A program made the position numbers and the translations under genes. Positions 1 to 7,581 of a stretch of DNA of 33,570 nt are shown here, in pieces. Every line of letters starts with the position of its first letter. Positions within the stretch are counted from its first letter, which is position 1. The DNA is from an uncultured Nitrospira sp. (GTDB taxonomy: Bacteria; Nitrospirota; Nitrospiria; Nitrospirales; Nitrospiraceae): NCBI GenBank assembly GCA_902500785.1, contig CABVRW010000036.1, positions 2,967-36,536 of the forward strand. Direction: 5' to 3'. Under the pieces are notes generated by a model. The model saw only the letters and a program-made list of their open reading frames with translations. It was not told where the DNA came from and searched no databases.

Positions 1-51
1 TCGTTGGCACCAGACGGTCGCAGGCCGTGAGCAACCATGAGGAGGCATCGC

Positions 52-348
52 ATGGATTCTCCTGAGAAAGTGGCAAACATCCGCCAGTGGATCGATCCGC
101 AGGAACGGATTACGGTGGATTTTGAGGATGAGCGGGATCTGAACGCCGAGGTGATCGAATGCGACAGTCAAACCGTCACCATGCTCCTGGAAACCGCCTT
201 CCCCCACTATAAACAACAGCTGACGCTTCCTCTCAGCATGATTTCGGTCGGTGAGGACAAAGGGCGATATACCAGAAATCCGGATAAACCTGTCACGTAT
301 GGCCGACTCCGGCTGACCGTGCACGAGCCCCGTCCCCAGGCCGTATAG
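52..348 (+). CDS. Conserved-looking small protein of unknown function (98 aa)
   Basis: I do not recognise this family. The protein is short, soluble and mildly acidic, with no signal peptide, membrane segment or cysteine motif. The pattern of alternating charged and hydrophobic stretches in the second half suggests a small beta-rich fold, which is inference only. The start at 52 is preferred over the in-frame ATG at 37 because AGGAGG at 40-45 lies six bases before it; the ATG at 37 has no such site and would overlap it. A CBS-domain gene begins 34 bases downstream on the same strand, so the two are probably co-transcribed. The promoter would lie outside the window. Confidence 0.7.
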   Translation: MDSPEKVANIRQWIDPQERITVDFEDERDLNAEVIECDSQTVTMLLETAFPHYKQQLTLPLSMISVGEDKGRYTRNPDKPVTYGRLRLTVHEPRPQAV

Positions 349-382
349 CGCAGCCACCGGAGGGTGGGAAAGGGAGTGTGCA

Positions 383-874
383 GTGAAACACAATGGACCT
401 CGGACAATGGCGGAGGCCAGGGCAATGCGAGCGCGCTCCAGTGTCTATCTGGAGTCCACAACCGATGAGCAACTGGGGCTCCTGCCGGGAGAGGCGCGCA
501 ATGTGAAACATGCGATGAGTTCGGCCGTGACCGTGGCCTCGCCCCAGACCAGCCTCAAAGAAGCCGCTTCCCTGATGACCGCACTCAACGTGCCGGTGAT
601 CGTGGTGTATGACGGCACTCGACTCGTGGGGATGATCACGGATCGAGACATGGGTCTGAACCAGCAGGTGCGTCAAGCGCCCGAGGAGGCCGCCATCGAC
701 GGATTGATGCGAAAGCATGTGCCTTGCTGTGCGGAAAATGATCTGCTGGCAGATGCCCTCTCCGTCATGCACGCCTCAGAGATAGACTGGCTGCCGGTGC
801 TTGATGGCCGCGAGCGGTTGGTCGGAGTTCTTTCGGCGTATGTGTCTCCCGCGAGAAAGACCGGACATCGGTGA
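383..874 (+). CDS. CBS-domain pair protein
   Basis: A 163-aa cytoplasmic protein built from two CBS repeats, roughly residues 38-95 and 100-160. The first carries VPVIVVYDGTRLVGMITDRD, the typical end of a CBS motif, and the second ends WLPVLDGRERLVGVLS. Stand-alone CBS pairs usually bind adenine nucleotides and act as energy or stress sensors; the ligand and partner cannot be read here. The start is GTG at 383, preceded by AAGGGAG at 371-377. An internal ATG at codon 10 lacks a better site. The N-terminal 35 residues are basic and not part of the CBS fold. It lies in the same orientation just after the 98-aa gene, likely as one transcript. Confidence 0.85.
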   Translation: MKHNGPRTMAEARAMRARSSVYLESTTDEQLGLLPGEARNVKHAMSSAVTVASPQTSLKEAASLMTALNVPVIVVYDGTRLVGMITDRDMGLNQQVRQAPEEAAIDGLMRKHVPCCAENDLLADALSVMHASEIDWLPVLDGRERLVGVLSAYVSPARKTGHR

Positions 875-895
875 TGAGGGGAGTAAGGTCTCCTC

Positions 896-942
896 TCAAG
901 GGGTTTGCCTAGTACGTGTCCTCGCCCTCTCTCTTCTATTCT
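896..942 (+). promoter_or_regulatory. CTAGG-box promoter upstream of the ferritin-glgX unit
   Basis: The dyad at 896-913 reads TCAAGGG-GTTT-GCCTAGT. The proximal half matches the shared box well and the distal half is degenerate (4 of 7 positions pair). A -10-like TATTCT lies at 937-942, 23 bases downstream. Transcription would start near 950, ahead of the small ORF at 985 and the ferritin-like gene at 1222. The geometry is the same as in the stronger copies elsewhere in the window. Confidence 0.55.
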
Positions 943-984
943 TCACATGACACTACACATCACGAACTCAGAGGAGGAGCGTGT

Positions 985-1173
985 ATGACGTCTGATATGT
1001 CTGGGCAACCAATAGGGGTATTCTTCTTCCTCGCCCTGTGTACGCTCGCGGATGCTACCCGACTGAAAGGCTTTACGCAGCCAGCCATAGACGGCGATCC
1101 GCATGTCGAACCCGCTTCTGAGTTGGGCGTGGAGTGTGCGTGGCCTCACTTACGCACGGATCTCGCGCCTTGA
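985..1173 (+). CDS. Possible small protein (62 aa), first ORF on the ferritin transcript
   Basis: No family is recognised. The ORF starts with ATG at 985 behind a near-perfect ribosome binding site, GAGGAGG at 971-977. It has a short hydrophobic stretch (IGVFFFLALCTLA, about residues 10-22), which could be a membrane anchor or poor signal peptide. The rest looks low in conserved character. It lies about 35 bases after the predicted start site of the CTAGG-box promoter at 896-942 and 48 bases before the ferritin-like gene. It could be a real small protein, a leader ORF, or only a stretch of leader RNA. The 875-1221 interval otherwise holds just the promoter. Confidence 0.4.
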   Translation: MTSDMSGQPIGVFFFLALCTLADATRLKGFTQPAIDGDPHVEPASELGVECAWPHLRTDLAP

Positions 1174-1221
1174 CGACGGTATCCGAATAAACCTCATTCA
1201 GAACCCTCGAAAGGAGTCGCT

Positions 1222-1764
1222 ATGAAAACGATGAAGCCCCAGGGATCGGTCAGCAAGGACGTGCAGGCCATCAGAGAGCGCGCCCGCCAGCACATTGAAG
1301 AGGGGGCGTTGACCTCGGACTACAAGCCTGACCCCGAGACGGTCATCAAGTTGTTGAATGAAGCGCTGGCAACCGAAATCGTCTGCGTGTTACGGTATAA
1401 GCGGCATTACTTCATGGCGCAAGGCATGAACGCGGAGAGTGTGAAGGCCGAATTTCTGGCCCATGCGGCCGAAGAGCAGGCTCATGCGGATGAATTGGCG
1501 GAACGTATCGTCCAACTGGGCGGAGAGCCGAATCTGTCCCCGAATGGCTTGTCCGATCGAAGCCATTCCGAGTACATTGAGGGCGACAACTTGGCGGACA
1601 TGATCAAAGAGGATCTCGTGGCGGAGCGGATCGCGATCGAGAGCTATCGGGATATGATCGCCTTTGTCGGCAGCGATGATCCGACGACGCGTCGACTGCT
1701 GGAGAATATTTTGATGAAGGAAGAAGAGCACGCCGAAGATTTGGTGAGTCTCCTAAAGTCATAA
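1222..1764 (+). CDS. Bacterioferritin/ferritin-like di-iron protein
   Basis: A 180-aa four-helix ferritin-like protein. Di-iron ligands of the bacterioferritin type are visible in order: E52 (LATE), E85 and H88 (AAEEQAHAD), E135 ([10 protein letters not shown]), E167 and H170 (KEEEHAEDL). These would oxidise Fe(II), and the protein may store iron or protect DNA from Fenton chemistry. The N-terminal 40 residues are an extra extension compared with ordinary bacterioferritin (about 155-160 aa). No obvious haem-ligand Met can be assigned, so this may belong to the DPS-like/Bfr-like branch. The start has GAAAGGAG ending eight bases upstream. glgX follows after 41 bases, and the CTAGG-box promoter at 896-942 probably drives both. 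Confidence 0.88.
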   Translation: MKTMKPQGSVSKDVQAIRERARQHIEEGALTSDYKPDPETVIKLLNEALATEIVCVLRYKRHYFMAQGMNAESVKAEFLAHAAEEQAHADELAERIVQLGGEPNLSPNGLSDRSHSEYIEGDNLADMIKEDLVAERIAIESYRDMIAFVGSDDPTTRRLLENILMKEEEHAEDLVSLLKS

Positions 1765-1785
1765 GCGACAGTCAAAGGAGTTTCG

Positions 1786-1809
1786 ATGACAAGCAGGCAC
1801 AACGCATGA
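1786..1809 (+). promoter_or_regulatory. Seven-codon leader ORF coupled to glgX
   Basis: AAAGGAG at 1774-1780 is well placed for an ATG at 1786 that encodes MTSRHNA and then stops. Its TGA (1807-1809) overlaps the glgX ATG (1806-1808) as ATGA. The glgX ATG has no Shine-Dalgarno site at the right distance. This suggests glgX is translated by reinitiation after the leader peptide. Alternatively the ribosome binding site simply acts at long range. Confidence 0.5.
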
Positions 1810-3953
1810 AGCTGTGGCCGGGCCGGCCCTATCCGCTGGGGGCGACGTGGGATGGAGAGGGTGTCAATTTCGCTCTGTTTTCTGAAAATGCCACGTCGGT
1901 GGAACTATGCTTGTTTGATGGACCGGATGCTCGGAAGGAATCCCATCGGATTCGGATGGAGGAACGGACCAATCAGACCTGGCACGTCTACCTGCCGGAG
2001 GGCCGCCCCGGCCTCCATTATGGCTACCGCGTGGACGGGCCGTATGACCCTGCCGCCGGCCATCGGTTCAATGCCGCCAAGCTGCTGATCGACCCCTACG
2101 CCAAATCCATTGCAGATACGATCCGTTTGTCGGATAGCATGTTCGGCTATCGCCTCGGTGATCCGGACGGCGATCTGGTGCGAGACGACCGGGACAATGC
2201 TGCCGAGACTCCGAAATGTGTGGTGGTCGACCAGGCATTCAGTTGGGGCGGTGATCGGTTATTGGGCACCCCCTGGTCCCAGACAGTGATTTACGAGGTC
2301 CATGTCAAGGGATTCACCGCCCGGAACCCTGATGTCCCTGATCATCTGCGCGGAACCTATGCCGGTCTTGCGACCCCTGCCGTCATCGAGTATCTGCAGG
2401 GATTGGGAGTCACAGCCGTTGAACTGCTGCCCGTGCACCATGCCGTGCAAGATAAACATTTGACGGACCAGGGTCTGACCAACTATTGGGGCTATAACAC
2501 AATCGGTTTCTTTGCCCCTGACATGCGATATGCCCTCTCGCCGATTCGCGGACGGCATGTACGGGAATTCAAGACGATGGTGAAGACGCTGCACAGCGCC
2601 GGCATCGAAGTCATTTTGGACGTGGTATACAACCACACGGCCGAAGGCAATCATCTTGGCCCGACATTGTCTTTTCGGGGCATCGACAACGCCGCCTATT
2701 ATCGACTCATGGCCGATGACCCTCGGTATTACATGGATTATACCGGCTGTGGAAACAGTTTGAACGTTCGGCACCCGCGGACGTTGCAATTGATCATGGA
2801 TAGTCTGCGCTATTGGGTGCAGGACATGCACGTCGACGGATTCCGGTTTGACCTTGCCTCCACGCTCGCGCGCGAGTTGCACGATGTCGATCGACTCAGC
2901 GCCTTCTTCGATATCATTCATCAAGATCCGATGTTGTCGCAGGTGAAACTGATCGCCGAGCCCTGGGATTTGGGCGAAGGCGGGTATCAGGTCGGCAATT
3001 TTCCTGTCGGGTGGGCGGAGTGGAACGGCAAGTATCGTGATGCGATTCGCCGCTACTGGAAGGGTGACGGCGGGCAAGTGGCCGAACTCGCCTACCGCTT
3101 GTCGGGGAGCAGCGATCTGTACGAAATGAGCGGACGCCGCCCCTTTGCCAGCATCAATTTCATCACCGCGCACGATGGGTTCAGCTTGAACGACCTGGTG
3201 TCCTACGGCGAGAAGCACAATGAGGCTAACGGCGAAAACAATCAGGACGGGCACAATGACAATTTAAGTTGGAACTGTGGCGTCGAAGGACCGACCGACG
3301 ATCAGTCGGTCAACGATCTCCGGATGAGGCAGAAACGAAACATGCTCGCCACGCTGCTGCTCTCGCAGGGCGTGCCGATGTTGTGCGGCGGGGATGAAAT
3401 CAGCCGTACCCAGCAGGGAAATAACAATGCGTACTGCCAGGACAATGAAATCAGTTGGCACAATTGGAATTTGTCCAAAGCCGATCGATCGTTGCATAAC
3501 TTCGTCAGGCAGCTGATCGCGCTGAGGCAGGCGCATCCTGTGTTCCGCAGACGCCGCTTCTTTCAAGGCCGTCAGATCCACGGCGGCGAGATCAAAGACA
3601 TTGTCTGGCTGCATTCGGACGGCAAAGAAATGGATGAGGCGGATTGGGGCCAAGGGCACTTGCGCGCCATCGGCTTGGTGTTGGCCGGCGACGCGATCGA
3701 AGAAAAAGACGCTCGCGGCAATCCCATTGTCGATGACACATTTTTGTTGCTGCTCAATGCCCATCATGAGGGGATTCAGTTTGTCATGCCGCAGCATGAT
3801 GAGAATACCCTCTGGCACCTGATTCTTGATACCGCGATCATTCAGCCTCAGTATTTGCACCTCTCCTTCAAAGGCGGCGAGGAGTATGAAGTGCATGCCC
3901 GTTCGCTCGTGATATTTCGTCGAGAATCCGTCGCCGGCCTCTATCTCCAGTAA
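1806..3953 (+). CDS. glgX: Glycogen debranching enzyme GlgX
   Basis: A 715-aa GH13 enzyme that hydrolyses alpha-1,6 branches of limit-dextrin glycogen in the cytoplasm. The N-terminal CBM48-like domain (about residues 5-100, [21 protein letters not shown]) is followed by the catalytic barrel. Key residues are visible: D272 in [10 protein letters not shown], the nucleophile D349 in GFRFDLAS, the acid/base E385 in AEPWD and D457 in [12 protein letters not shown]. The GlgX-specific [14 protein letters not shown] stretch follows. Length fits the family. It follows the ferritin-like gene by 41 bases and starts at an ATGA overlap with a seven-codon leader. No glgA, glgB or glgP is nearby, so here it sits among stress genes and may release glucose from glycogen under starvation or stress (inference). 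Confidence 0.95.
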   Translation: MKLWPGRPYPLGATWDGEGVNFALFSENATSVELCLFDGPDARKESHRIRMEERTNQTWHVYLPEGRPGLHYGYRVDGPYDPAAGHRFNAAKLLIDPYAKSIADTIRLSDSMFGYRLGDPDGDLVRDDRDNAAETPKCVVVDQAFSWGGDRLLGTPWSQTVIYEVHVKGFTARNPDVPDHLRGTYAGLATPAVIEYLQGLGVTAVELLPVHHAVQDKHLTDQGLTNYWGYNTIGFFAPDMRYALSPIRGRHVREFKTMVKTLHSAGIEVILDVVYNHTAEGNHLGPTLSFRGIDNAAYYRLMADDPRYYMDYTGCGNSLNVRHPRTLQLIMDSLRYWVQDMHVDGFRFDLASTLARELHDVDRLSAFFDIIHQDPMLSQVKLIAEPWDLGEGGYQVGNFPVGWAEWNGKYRDAIRRYWKGDGGQVAELAYRLSGSSDLYEMSGRRPFASINFITAHDGFSLNDLVSYGEKHNEANGENNQDGHNDNLSWNCGVEGPTDDQSVNDLRMRQKRNMLATLLLSQGVPMLCGGDEISRTQQGNNNAYCQDNEISWHNWNLSKADRSLHNFVRQLIALRQAHPVFRRRRFFQGRQIHGGEIKDIVWLHSDGKEMDEADWGQGHLRAIGLVLAGDAIEEKDARGNPIVDDTFLLLLNAHHEGIQFVMPQHDENTLWHLILDTAIIQPQYLHLSFKGGEEYEVHARSLVIFRRESVAGLYLQ

Positions 3954-3962
3954 GACGATCGG

Positions 3963-3979
3963 CCGCGCATGCTGCGCGG
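3963..3979 (+). terminator. Short hairpin after glgX
   Basis: CCGCGCA-TGC-TGCGCGG forms a perfect 7-bp stem with a 3-base loop, ten bases after the glgX stop. No T-tract follows, so it may be a weak terminator or a 3-prime RNA stabiliser. Confidence 0.4.
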
Positions 3980-4072
3980 ACGATTCGCTCCCCCTGACTC
4001 ATTACTCCTTCTGATCCTCCGTACCTATGTCGCCGCACTCCACGCGATTGGTCAGGGTGTATTCCCTGATGA

Positions 4073-4118
4073 ACTAGGGATATGTCCAGTCCCTCCCAGG
4101 CGACACCGGCTGTACACC
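4073..4118 (+). promoter_or_regulatory. CTAGG-box promoter of the CsbD gene group
   Basis: The dyad at 4073-4090 is ACTAGGG-ATAT-GTCCAGT, with a full distal half and a partly matching proximal half. A weak -10-like TACACC lies at 4113-4118, 22 bases downstream. The predicted start near 4125 would give a short leader to the ORF at 4153. The interval 3954-4152 holds only this and the hairpin after glgX. Confidence 0.6.
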
Positions 4119-4152
4119 TATAGCTACGCTGGTACATGCCAAGGAGGCTGAC

Positions 4153-4389
4153 ATGAAACCTCAGAAGGCTACAGGAATCAAAAAACAGGTGGTCATCACT
4201 CTCAGGAATGAAGACGCGGGCCAAGAGGTCAAGCTCATTCGTAAAGGACGATTGGGATTGGCTTTTCCGACACAGTTCGGTCGCGCTGTGAAGCCGCGAG
4301 GGCAGCAGCTCCGAGGCCTACCGGTCGCTCCCAAATGGGAACCACGGACGTCGGTCTCCCCGTCACAACCACAAGGAGGATTGTCATGA
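4153..4389 (+). CDS. Possible small basic protein (78 aa) overlapping csbD-like gene
   Basis: No family is recognised. It has a very good ribosome binding site (AAGGAGG at 4141-4147, six bases before ATG) and lies first behind the CTAGG-box promoter. Its TGA overlaps the ATG of the CsbD gene at 4386 as ATGA. The composition is basic at the N-terminus (about residues 5-35) and proline-rich at the C-terminus, with no signal peptide. It may be a real small protein or a translated leader that couples to csbD, although csbD also has its own AAGGAGGA. Codon use was not measured. Confidence 0.4.
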   Translation: MKPQKATGIKKQVVITLRNEDAGQEVKLIRKGRLGLAFPTQFGRAVKPRGQQLRGLPVAPKWEPRTSVSPSQPQGGLS

Positions 4390-4625
4390 ATGCGGACCAG
4401 TTCAAAGGTAAGTGGGTGCAGTTCAAGGGTGAAGTAAAACAAAAGTGGGGAAAACTCACGGACGACGACCTTACACAGGCCGAAGGAAATTACGACAAGT
4501 TTATCGGAAAGGTGCAGGAGCGGTACGGGGACAGTAAAGAAGAAGTCGTGCGGTGGGTCGACGACTGGTATGCGCAGCAGGGGAAGCCAGGCGCCAAGTC
4601 TGGAGAAGCGCCTCGCCCACGCTGA
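4386..4625 (+). CDS. CsbD family stress protein
   Basis: A 79-aa cytoplasmic CsbD-like protein. The family signature is complete: an N-terminal QFKGKW then QFKGEVKQKWGKLTDDDL, followed by EGNYDKFIGKVQERYGDSKEEV in the second half. CsbD proteins are small, highly charged, abundant general-stress proteins (SigB-dependent in Bacillus subtilis) whose molecular function is not known. The start at 4386 is fixed by AAGGAGGA at 4373-4380. A second CsbD gene with a signal sequence lies at 5020, giving a cytoplasmic and an exported pair. Confidence 0.92.
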   Translation: MNADQFKGKWVQFKGEVKQKWGKLTDDDLTQAEGNYDKFIGKVQERYGDSKEEVVRWVDDWYAQQGKPGAKSGEAPRPR

Positions 4626-4684
4626 GCCCGCATGACCATGCATCTGTCATCACTGTTTCTTAGATAGTTCAGGAGGCCCGGGAG

Positions 4685-4963
4685 ATGAAAAAAGTACTGG
4701 CACTCGGATTGTTGTCCGTCATGGTTTCGAGCCCTGCATGGGCCTTGTTTGAGACCAATAAACAGCTGGTGGAAACCGCCCAAATCACGCTCGAGGAGGC
4801 GGTTCATCGCGCTCTGAAATCCGTTCCGGGAAAGGCTGTCGAAGTCGAGATCGGGAAAGAAGACGGCCGGACGGTCTATGAAGTGGAGATCGTCGATTCA
4901 AACAAGAAGACCCAAAAAGTTTATGTGGATGCGCAGAGCGGTCAGACGAAGATGGATAAATAA
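4685..4963 (+). CDS. PepSY-domain secreted protein
   Basis: A 92-aa protein with a clear signal peptide (residues 1-20, ending SSPAWA) and a single PepSY domain. The domain runs from ITLEEAVHRALKSVPGKAVEVEIGKE to YEVEIVDSNKKTQKVYVDAQSG, the typical helix then two-strand pattern with a terminal D-x-xSG. Small periplasmic PepSY proteins are thought to inhibit or modulate peptidases or to bind other envelope proteins; the partner is unknown. The start has AGGAGG at 4671-4676. It lies between the two CsbD genes on the same strand and is probably co-expressed with them. Confidence 0.87.
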   Translation: MKKVLALGLLSVMVSSPAWALFETNKQLVETAQITLEEAVHRALKSVPGKAVEVEIGKEDGRTVYEVEIVDSNKKTQKVYVDAQSGQTKMDK

Positions 4964-4970
4964 ACTGGTG

Positions 4971-5000
4971 CGCGTGCGGGCGATTCGGCGTCCGCACGCG
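4971..5000 (+). terminator. Hairpin between the PepSY and exported CsbD genes
   Basis: CGCGTGCGG at 4971-4979 pairs perfectly with CCGCACGCG at 4992-5000 across a 12-base loop, followed by TTT. It starts eight bases after the PepSY stop. It may be an intrinsic terminator, perhaps leaky because the next gene starts 20 bases later, or an RNA-stability hairpin. Confidence 0.5.
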
Positions 5001-5019
5001 TTTCGGAGGGGGGTGGTAC

Positions 5020-5394
5020 ATGAAGCGTACAGTAGGCCTCTTGTCGGCGGTAGTTGTGACGGGAGCGGTGATGTGCGGCGGAATCAGCCTGGCGGCCGTC
5101 CCATTCAGTCCATTTTTCCAAGAGCAGCAGAGCCTCAAAGGTCAGCGACAAGACGCTACGGCGAGGGTCGTGGTGAATCAGGATCAACTAGAGGGGCTAT
5201 GGAAGCAATTCAAGGGAGAGCTGAAGGAGAAGTGGGCCCAGTTTACCGAAGACGACCTGCTGACGATCGAAGGACGCGTGGATAAGTTGGAAGGCAAGAT
5301 TCAGGAGCGATATGGCGATCGGCGTGAAGAGGTCAAAGAATGGGTGGACCAATGGTTTGATCGCCATTCTCGTCCGGAGGGATCGCAATCGTAA
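5020..5394 (+). CDS. Exported CsbD-like protein
   Basis: A 124-aa protein with an N-terminal signal peptide or anchor (about residues 1-27, TVGLLSAVVVTGAVMCGGISLAA as hydrophobic core) followed by a CsbD domain at about 52-115. The domain contains QLEGLWKQFKGELKEKW and EGKIQERYGDRREEVKEWVDQW. The domain is close to that of the cytoplasmic CsbD protein at 4386, so the two are probably paralogues by duplication with gain of an export signal. CsbD proteins are normally cytoplasmic, so a periplasmic form is unusual. The start is set by CGGAGGGGGG at 5003-5012. An outer-membrane protein gene follows after 34 bases. Confidence 0.88.
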   Translation: MKRTVGLLSAVVVTGAVMCGGISLAAVPFSPFFQEQQSLKGQRQDATARVVVNQDQLEGLWKQFKGELKEKWAQFTEDDLLTIEGRVDKLEGKIQERYGDRREEVKEWVDQWFDRHSRPEGSQS

Positions 5395-5428
5395 AAGGCG
5401 CAGGCACTAACAAAAAGGAGTCAATGCA

Positions 5429-6025
5429 ATGAAACGATGGGCCTCGACTATGTGGATGTTGACGGTGGGCTCGGTCATAGGTGTGTCAGTGCTCGCCGTA
5501 CCCTCTCTTTCGCGAGGGGAGGACCAGGGATTATTCCAGCAAGTGGATATCGGGTTGGTGTCTATCGGCGGTAGGGCAACTTACGTCGATCCGAAGGACG
5601 GCACCAGCCGCTGGTTCGGAGGTGGTCAAGTACGGCTGCACCCCTCTCGATACTTCGCCTTTGAGGGTTCCGCCGATTATCGTCGCAACGATATCGGAGA
5701 TACCCGCGTGCACAGTTACCCGGTCATGGTATCGGCATTGATCTATCCGCTGGGAACCACGAGGCTGGCTCCGTTTCTGCTTGGGGGCGGCGGATGGTAC
5801 TACACGACGGTGAAAGGTCCGGGCGGTTTCGACGATACGCAGAACCGGTTCGGCGCGCATGCGGGCGGCGGGCTGCAATTCTTCTTCAATAAGCACGTCT
5901 CAATCGATGGTACGTATCGCTACATCTGGTTGGAAAAAATTGAATCGAAAGACCAGAATATCATCGATAAAAAGTTCCGGGATAACGGTCACATGATTAC
6001 GGCCGGCATCAACTTCCATTTCTAA
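5429..6025 (+). CDS. Outer-membrane beta-barrel protein (OmpA/opacity-like barrel)
   Basis: A 198-aa protein with a signal peptide (residues 1-30, ending near PSLSRGE) and then repeated amphipathic strands rich in aromatic and Gly residues. Examples are VDIGLVSIGGRATYV, YFAFEGSADYR and GAHAGGGLQFFFNKHVSIDGTYRY. It ends in AGINFHF, with a terminal Phe as in Bam-assembled barrels. The pattern fits the 8-stranded outer-membrane beta-barrel domain family. No OmpA-type peptidoglycan-binding domain is present. AAAAAGGAG sits 9 bases before the start. Role unknown; by context it may adjust the envelope under stress. Confidence 0.85.
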   Translation: MKRWASTMWMLTVGSVIGVSVLAVPSLSRGEDQGLFQQVDIGLVSIGGRATYVDPKDGTSRWFGGGQVRLHPSRYFAFEGSADYRRNDIGDTRVHSYPVMVSALIYPLGTTRLAPFLLGGGGWYYTTVKGPGGFDDTQNRFGAHAGGGLQFFFNKHVSIDGTYRYIWLEKIESKDQNIIDKKFRDNGHMITAGINFHF

Positions 6026-6104
6026 GAGGCCGGACGAGCGTGGCGGATGGAGGCAGCCACGGTGGACGAGGGCACAAGATGGCGGAGACAGGAATGCTGG
6101 ACTA

Positions 6105-7181
6105 ATGGCTGCTGCAGTGCGGATCGTCATCCTATGGTGTCTCCTTCTGTCCGGACACATAAGCGCAGCCGCTGAGGGCTCTGATGAATATATTGCCGGA
6201 TATGCGGCTGCGCTGGTGGAATATGAGTTCGACCTTCCAGGAACTGAAATTCAGGTCGATCGAGGGATTGTCACGGTCTATGTCAAGCAGTTGGGCGCGG
6301 AAGATCCTGCGAAGATTGCGGAGGCGGTAAAAAAAATTCCCGGAGTAGTCGATGCTCGCGTGCGAGAGCGAGACCCGGAACAGTCCAGAGTGGTTCCCTC
6401 ATCACGCTCCACGACTCCTGAGCCGGAGTCGAAGTTTTTGCCACGAGGACTGCTCTTCGACCCGTTGCATGCTGATCCCCGATGGCCCCACTTCAGCGCG
6501 TCTTATCATTGGTTGTCGTCGGGACGTCAGTTCGCGAGCTCCTTCGGTGAATCCTTTGCCTTTTATCGGGATGCCGCTCCGTTCCATGGGCAGTGGGAGT
6601 TCGGCATGCAAGCAAGCGTATTTGGGGTCTTCGACACGCAGCGAAGTTCGATTGATCTCATCAATGCCGATTACACAGTCGGACTATTGACGAGTTACCG
6701 GGCCGACAAATTTTCCGGTTTTATCCGTATCCATCACCAAAGTTCGCATTTGGGAGATGAGTTTCTATTGAGCAACCCCCAGGTGACCCGGGTCAACTTG
6801 AGCTTTGAAGAAGTCGATTTGAAGCTGTCTTATGACCTGACGACCTGGCTCAGAATTTATGGAGGGGTGGGTACGCTGATCCGCGTGGATCCCAGCGGAC
6901 TCGGCCGTCATACGAGCCAGGGTGGCGGAGAATTCAAAAGTCCCTGGACTCTGTTGGGAGGCAAGATTCGTCCGGTTGCCTATGCCGACTTTCAGGCCAA
7001 TGCTCGAACCAACTGGCGGGTGGGACAATCGATGAGGGCCGGATTTCAATTTGAAAACGCGACGATCGGAGATCGGAGACTTCAGGTTCTCGCGGAATAT
7101 TTTTCGGGTCCGTCACCCAATGGGCAGCTGTACACCCAGACGGTCGAATGGATCGGGATGGGGGCTCATCTTTGGTTCTGA
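6105..7181 (+). CDS. BON domain fused to DUF1207-like outer-membrane protein
   Basis: A 358-aa exported protein. A signal peptide (about 1-22, ending ISAAAE) is followed by one BON-like domain at about 28-90 (GYAAALVEYEFDLPGTEIQVDRGIVTVYV to IPGVVDARVRE). A Ser/Pro-rich linker leads to a long C-terminal region starting FLPRGLLFDPLHADPRWPHFSASYHW. That start, with the LF-PL-ADPR signature and regular beta-strand pattern ending in HLWF, fits the DUF1207 family of outer-membrane barrels. BON domains bind phospholipid or envelope partners. The fusion is unusual. No strong ribosome binding site is seen at 6105 (weak GGAGACAGGAATG upstream at 6078-6090), so the start is less sure. Confidence 0.78.
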   Translation: MAAAVRIVILWCLLLSGHISAAAEGSDEYIAGYAAALVEYEFDLPGTEIQVDRGIVTVYVKQLGAEDPAKIAEAVKKIPGVVDARVRERDPEQSRVVPSSRSTTPEPESKFLPRGLLFDPLHADPRWPHFSASYHWLSSGRQFASSFGESFAFYRDAAPFHGQWEFGMQASVFGVFDTQRSSIDLINADYTVGLLTSYRADKFSGFIRIHHQSSHLGDEFLLSNPQVTRVNLSFEEVDLKLSYDLTTWLRIYGGVGTLIRVDPSGLGRHTSQGGGEFKSPWTLLGGKIRPVAYADFQANARTNWRVGQSMRAGFQFENATIGDRRLQVLAEYFSGPSPNGQLYTQTVEWIGMGAHLWF

Positions 7182-7261
7182 GGGCCTAATGACCTGCCTT
7201 CGCTCTCATGGATGAGAGGTGGGTGGATTTCTGGAGACTGGTCGGGCTCTGGCCGTTGGGT

Positions 7262-7306
7262 ACTCCGACTGGAGTCGTGCGCTGTGGTTGGTCGAACGGG
7301 TCAAAT
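7262..7306 (+). promoter_or_regulatory. Putative promoter with a different dyad, upstream of the metallothionein-like gene
   Basis: ACTCC-GACT-GGAGT at 7262-7275 is a perfect 5+4+5 dyad. A -10-like TCAAAT lies at 7301-7306. Extending the dyad to 18 bases (7260-7277) leaves 23 bases to the -10, the same geometry as the CTAGG boxes, but the half-site sequence differs. It may be a metal-responsive operator; this is inference. Nothing else is seen in 7182-7347. Confidence 0.35.
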
Positions 7307-7347
7307 CATGACAAGAGACGGCGCCGCCGTCTGGAAGGAGGGGAGTG

Positions 7348-7512
7348 ATGCCGGATTCAATGAGAGGACACAAGCCATGCGCACATCCAAGTTGTGGATG
7401 CGCGGCTGAACCAGGCAAGGAATTCTGTTCCGATGCCTGCCGGAATGCGAAAGCGCCGACCGGTCAATGCGCCTGCGCCCACGGCGGATGTGCGACAAAG
7501 AAGAAAGATTAG
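7348..7512 (+). CDS. Bacterial metallothionein-like protein (54 aa)
   Basis: A small Cys/His-rich protein with the layout of cyanobacterial SmtA-type metallothioneins: CAHPSCGC, then GKEFCSDACRNAK, then CACAHGGC. Cysteines are at residues 11, 16, 18, 27, 31, 41, 43 and 48, with His at 13 and 45. Such proteins bind Zn(II), Cd(II) or Cu(I) in a thiolate cluster and buffer or detoxify metals. The start is supported by GGAAGGAGGGG at 7333-7343. A DUF1328 membrane protein gene follows 69 bases later. No metal-sensor gene (ArsR/SmtB type) is adjacent. The ORF is short enough to be missed by length-filtered gene callers. Confidence 0.87.
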   Translation: MPDSMRGHKPCAHPSCGCAAEPGKEFCSDACRNAKAPTGQCACAHGGCATKKKD

Positions 7513-7581
7513 CGAAGCGGTCGGCCAAGTAGGCTGTCACGCTGTGCCACTGGTTTTCACTATTTCAGAAGAGGTGCCATC

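Noticed and set aside
2259-3254. Minus-strand 331-aa ORF antisense to glgX
   Set aside because: The plus strand encodes catalytic GH13 motifs throughout; the antisense frame has no family features.
3969-4151. 60-aa plus-strand ORF after glgX
   Set aside because: It spans the hairpin and the box promoter, has no ribosome binding site and no family features.
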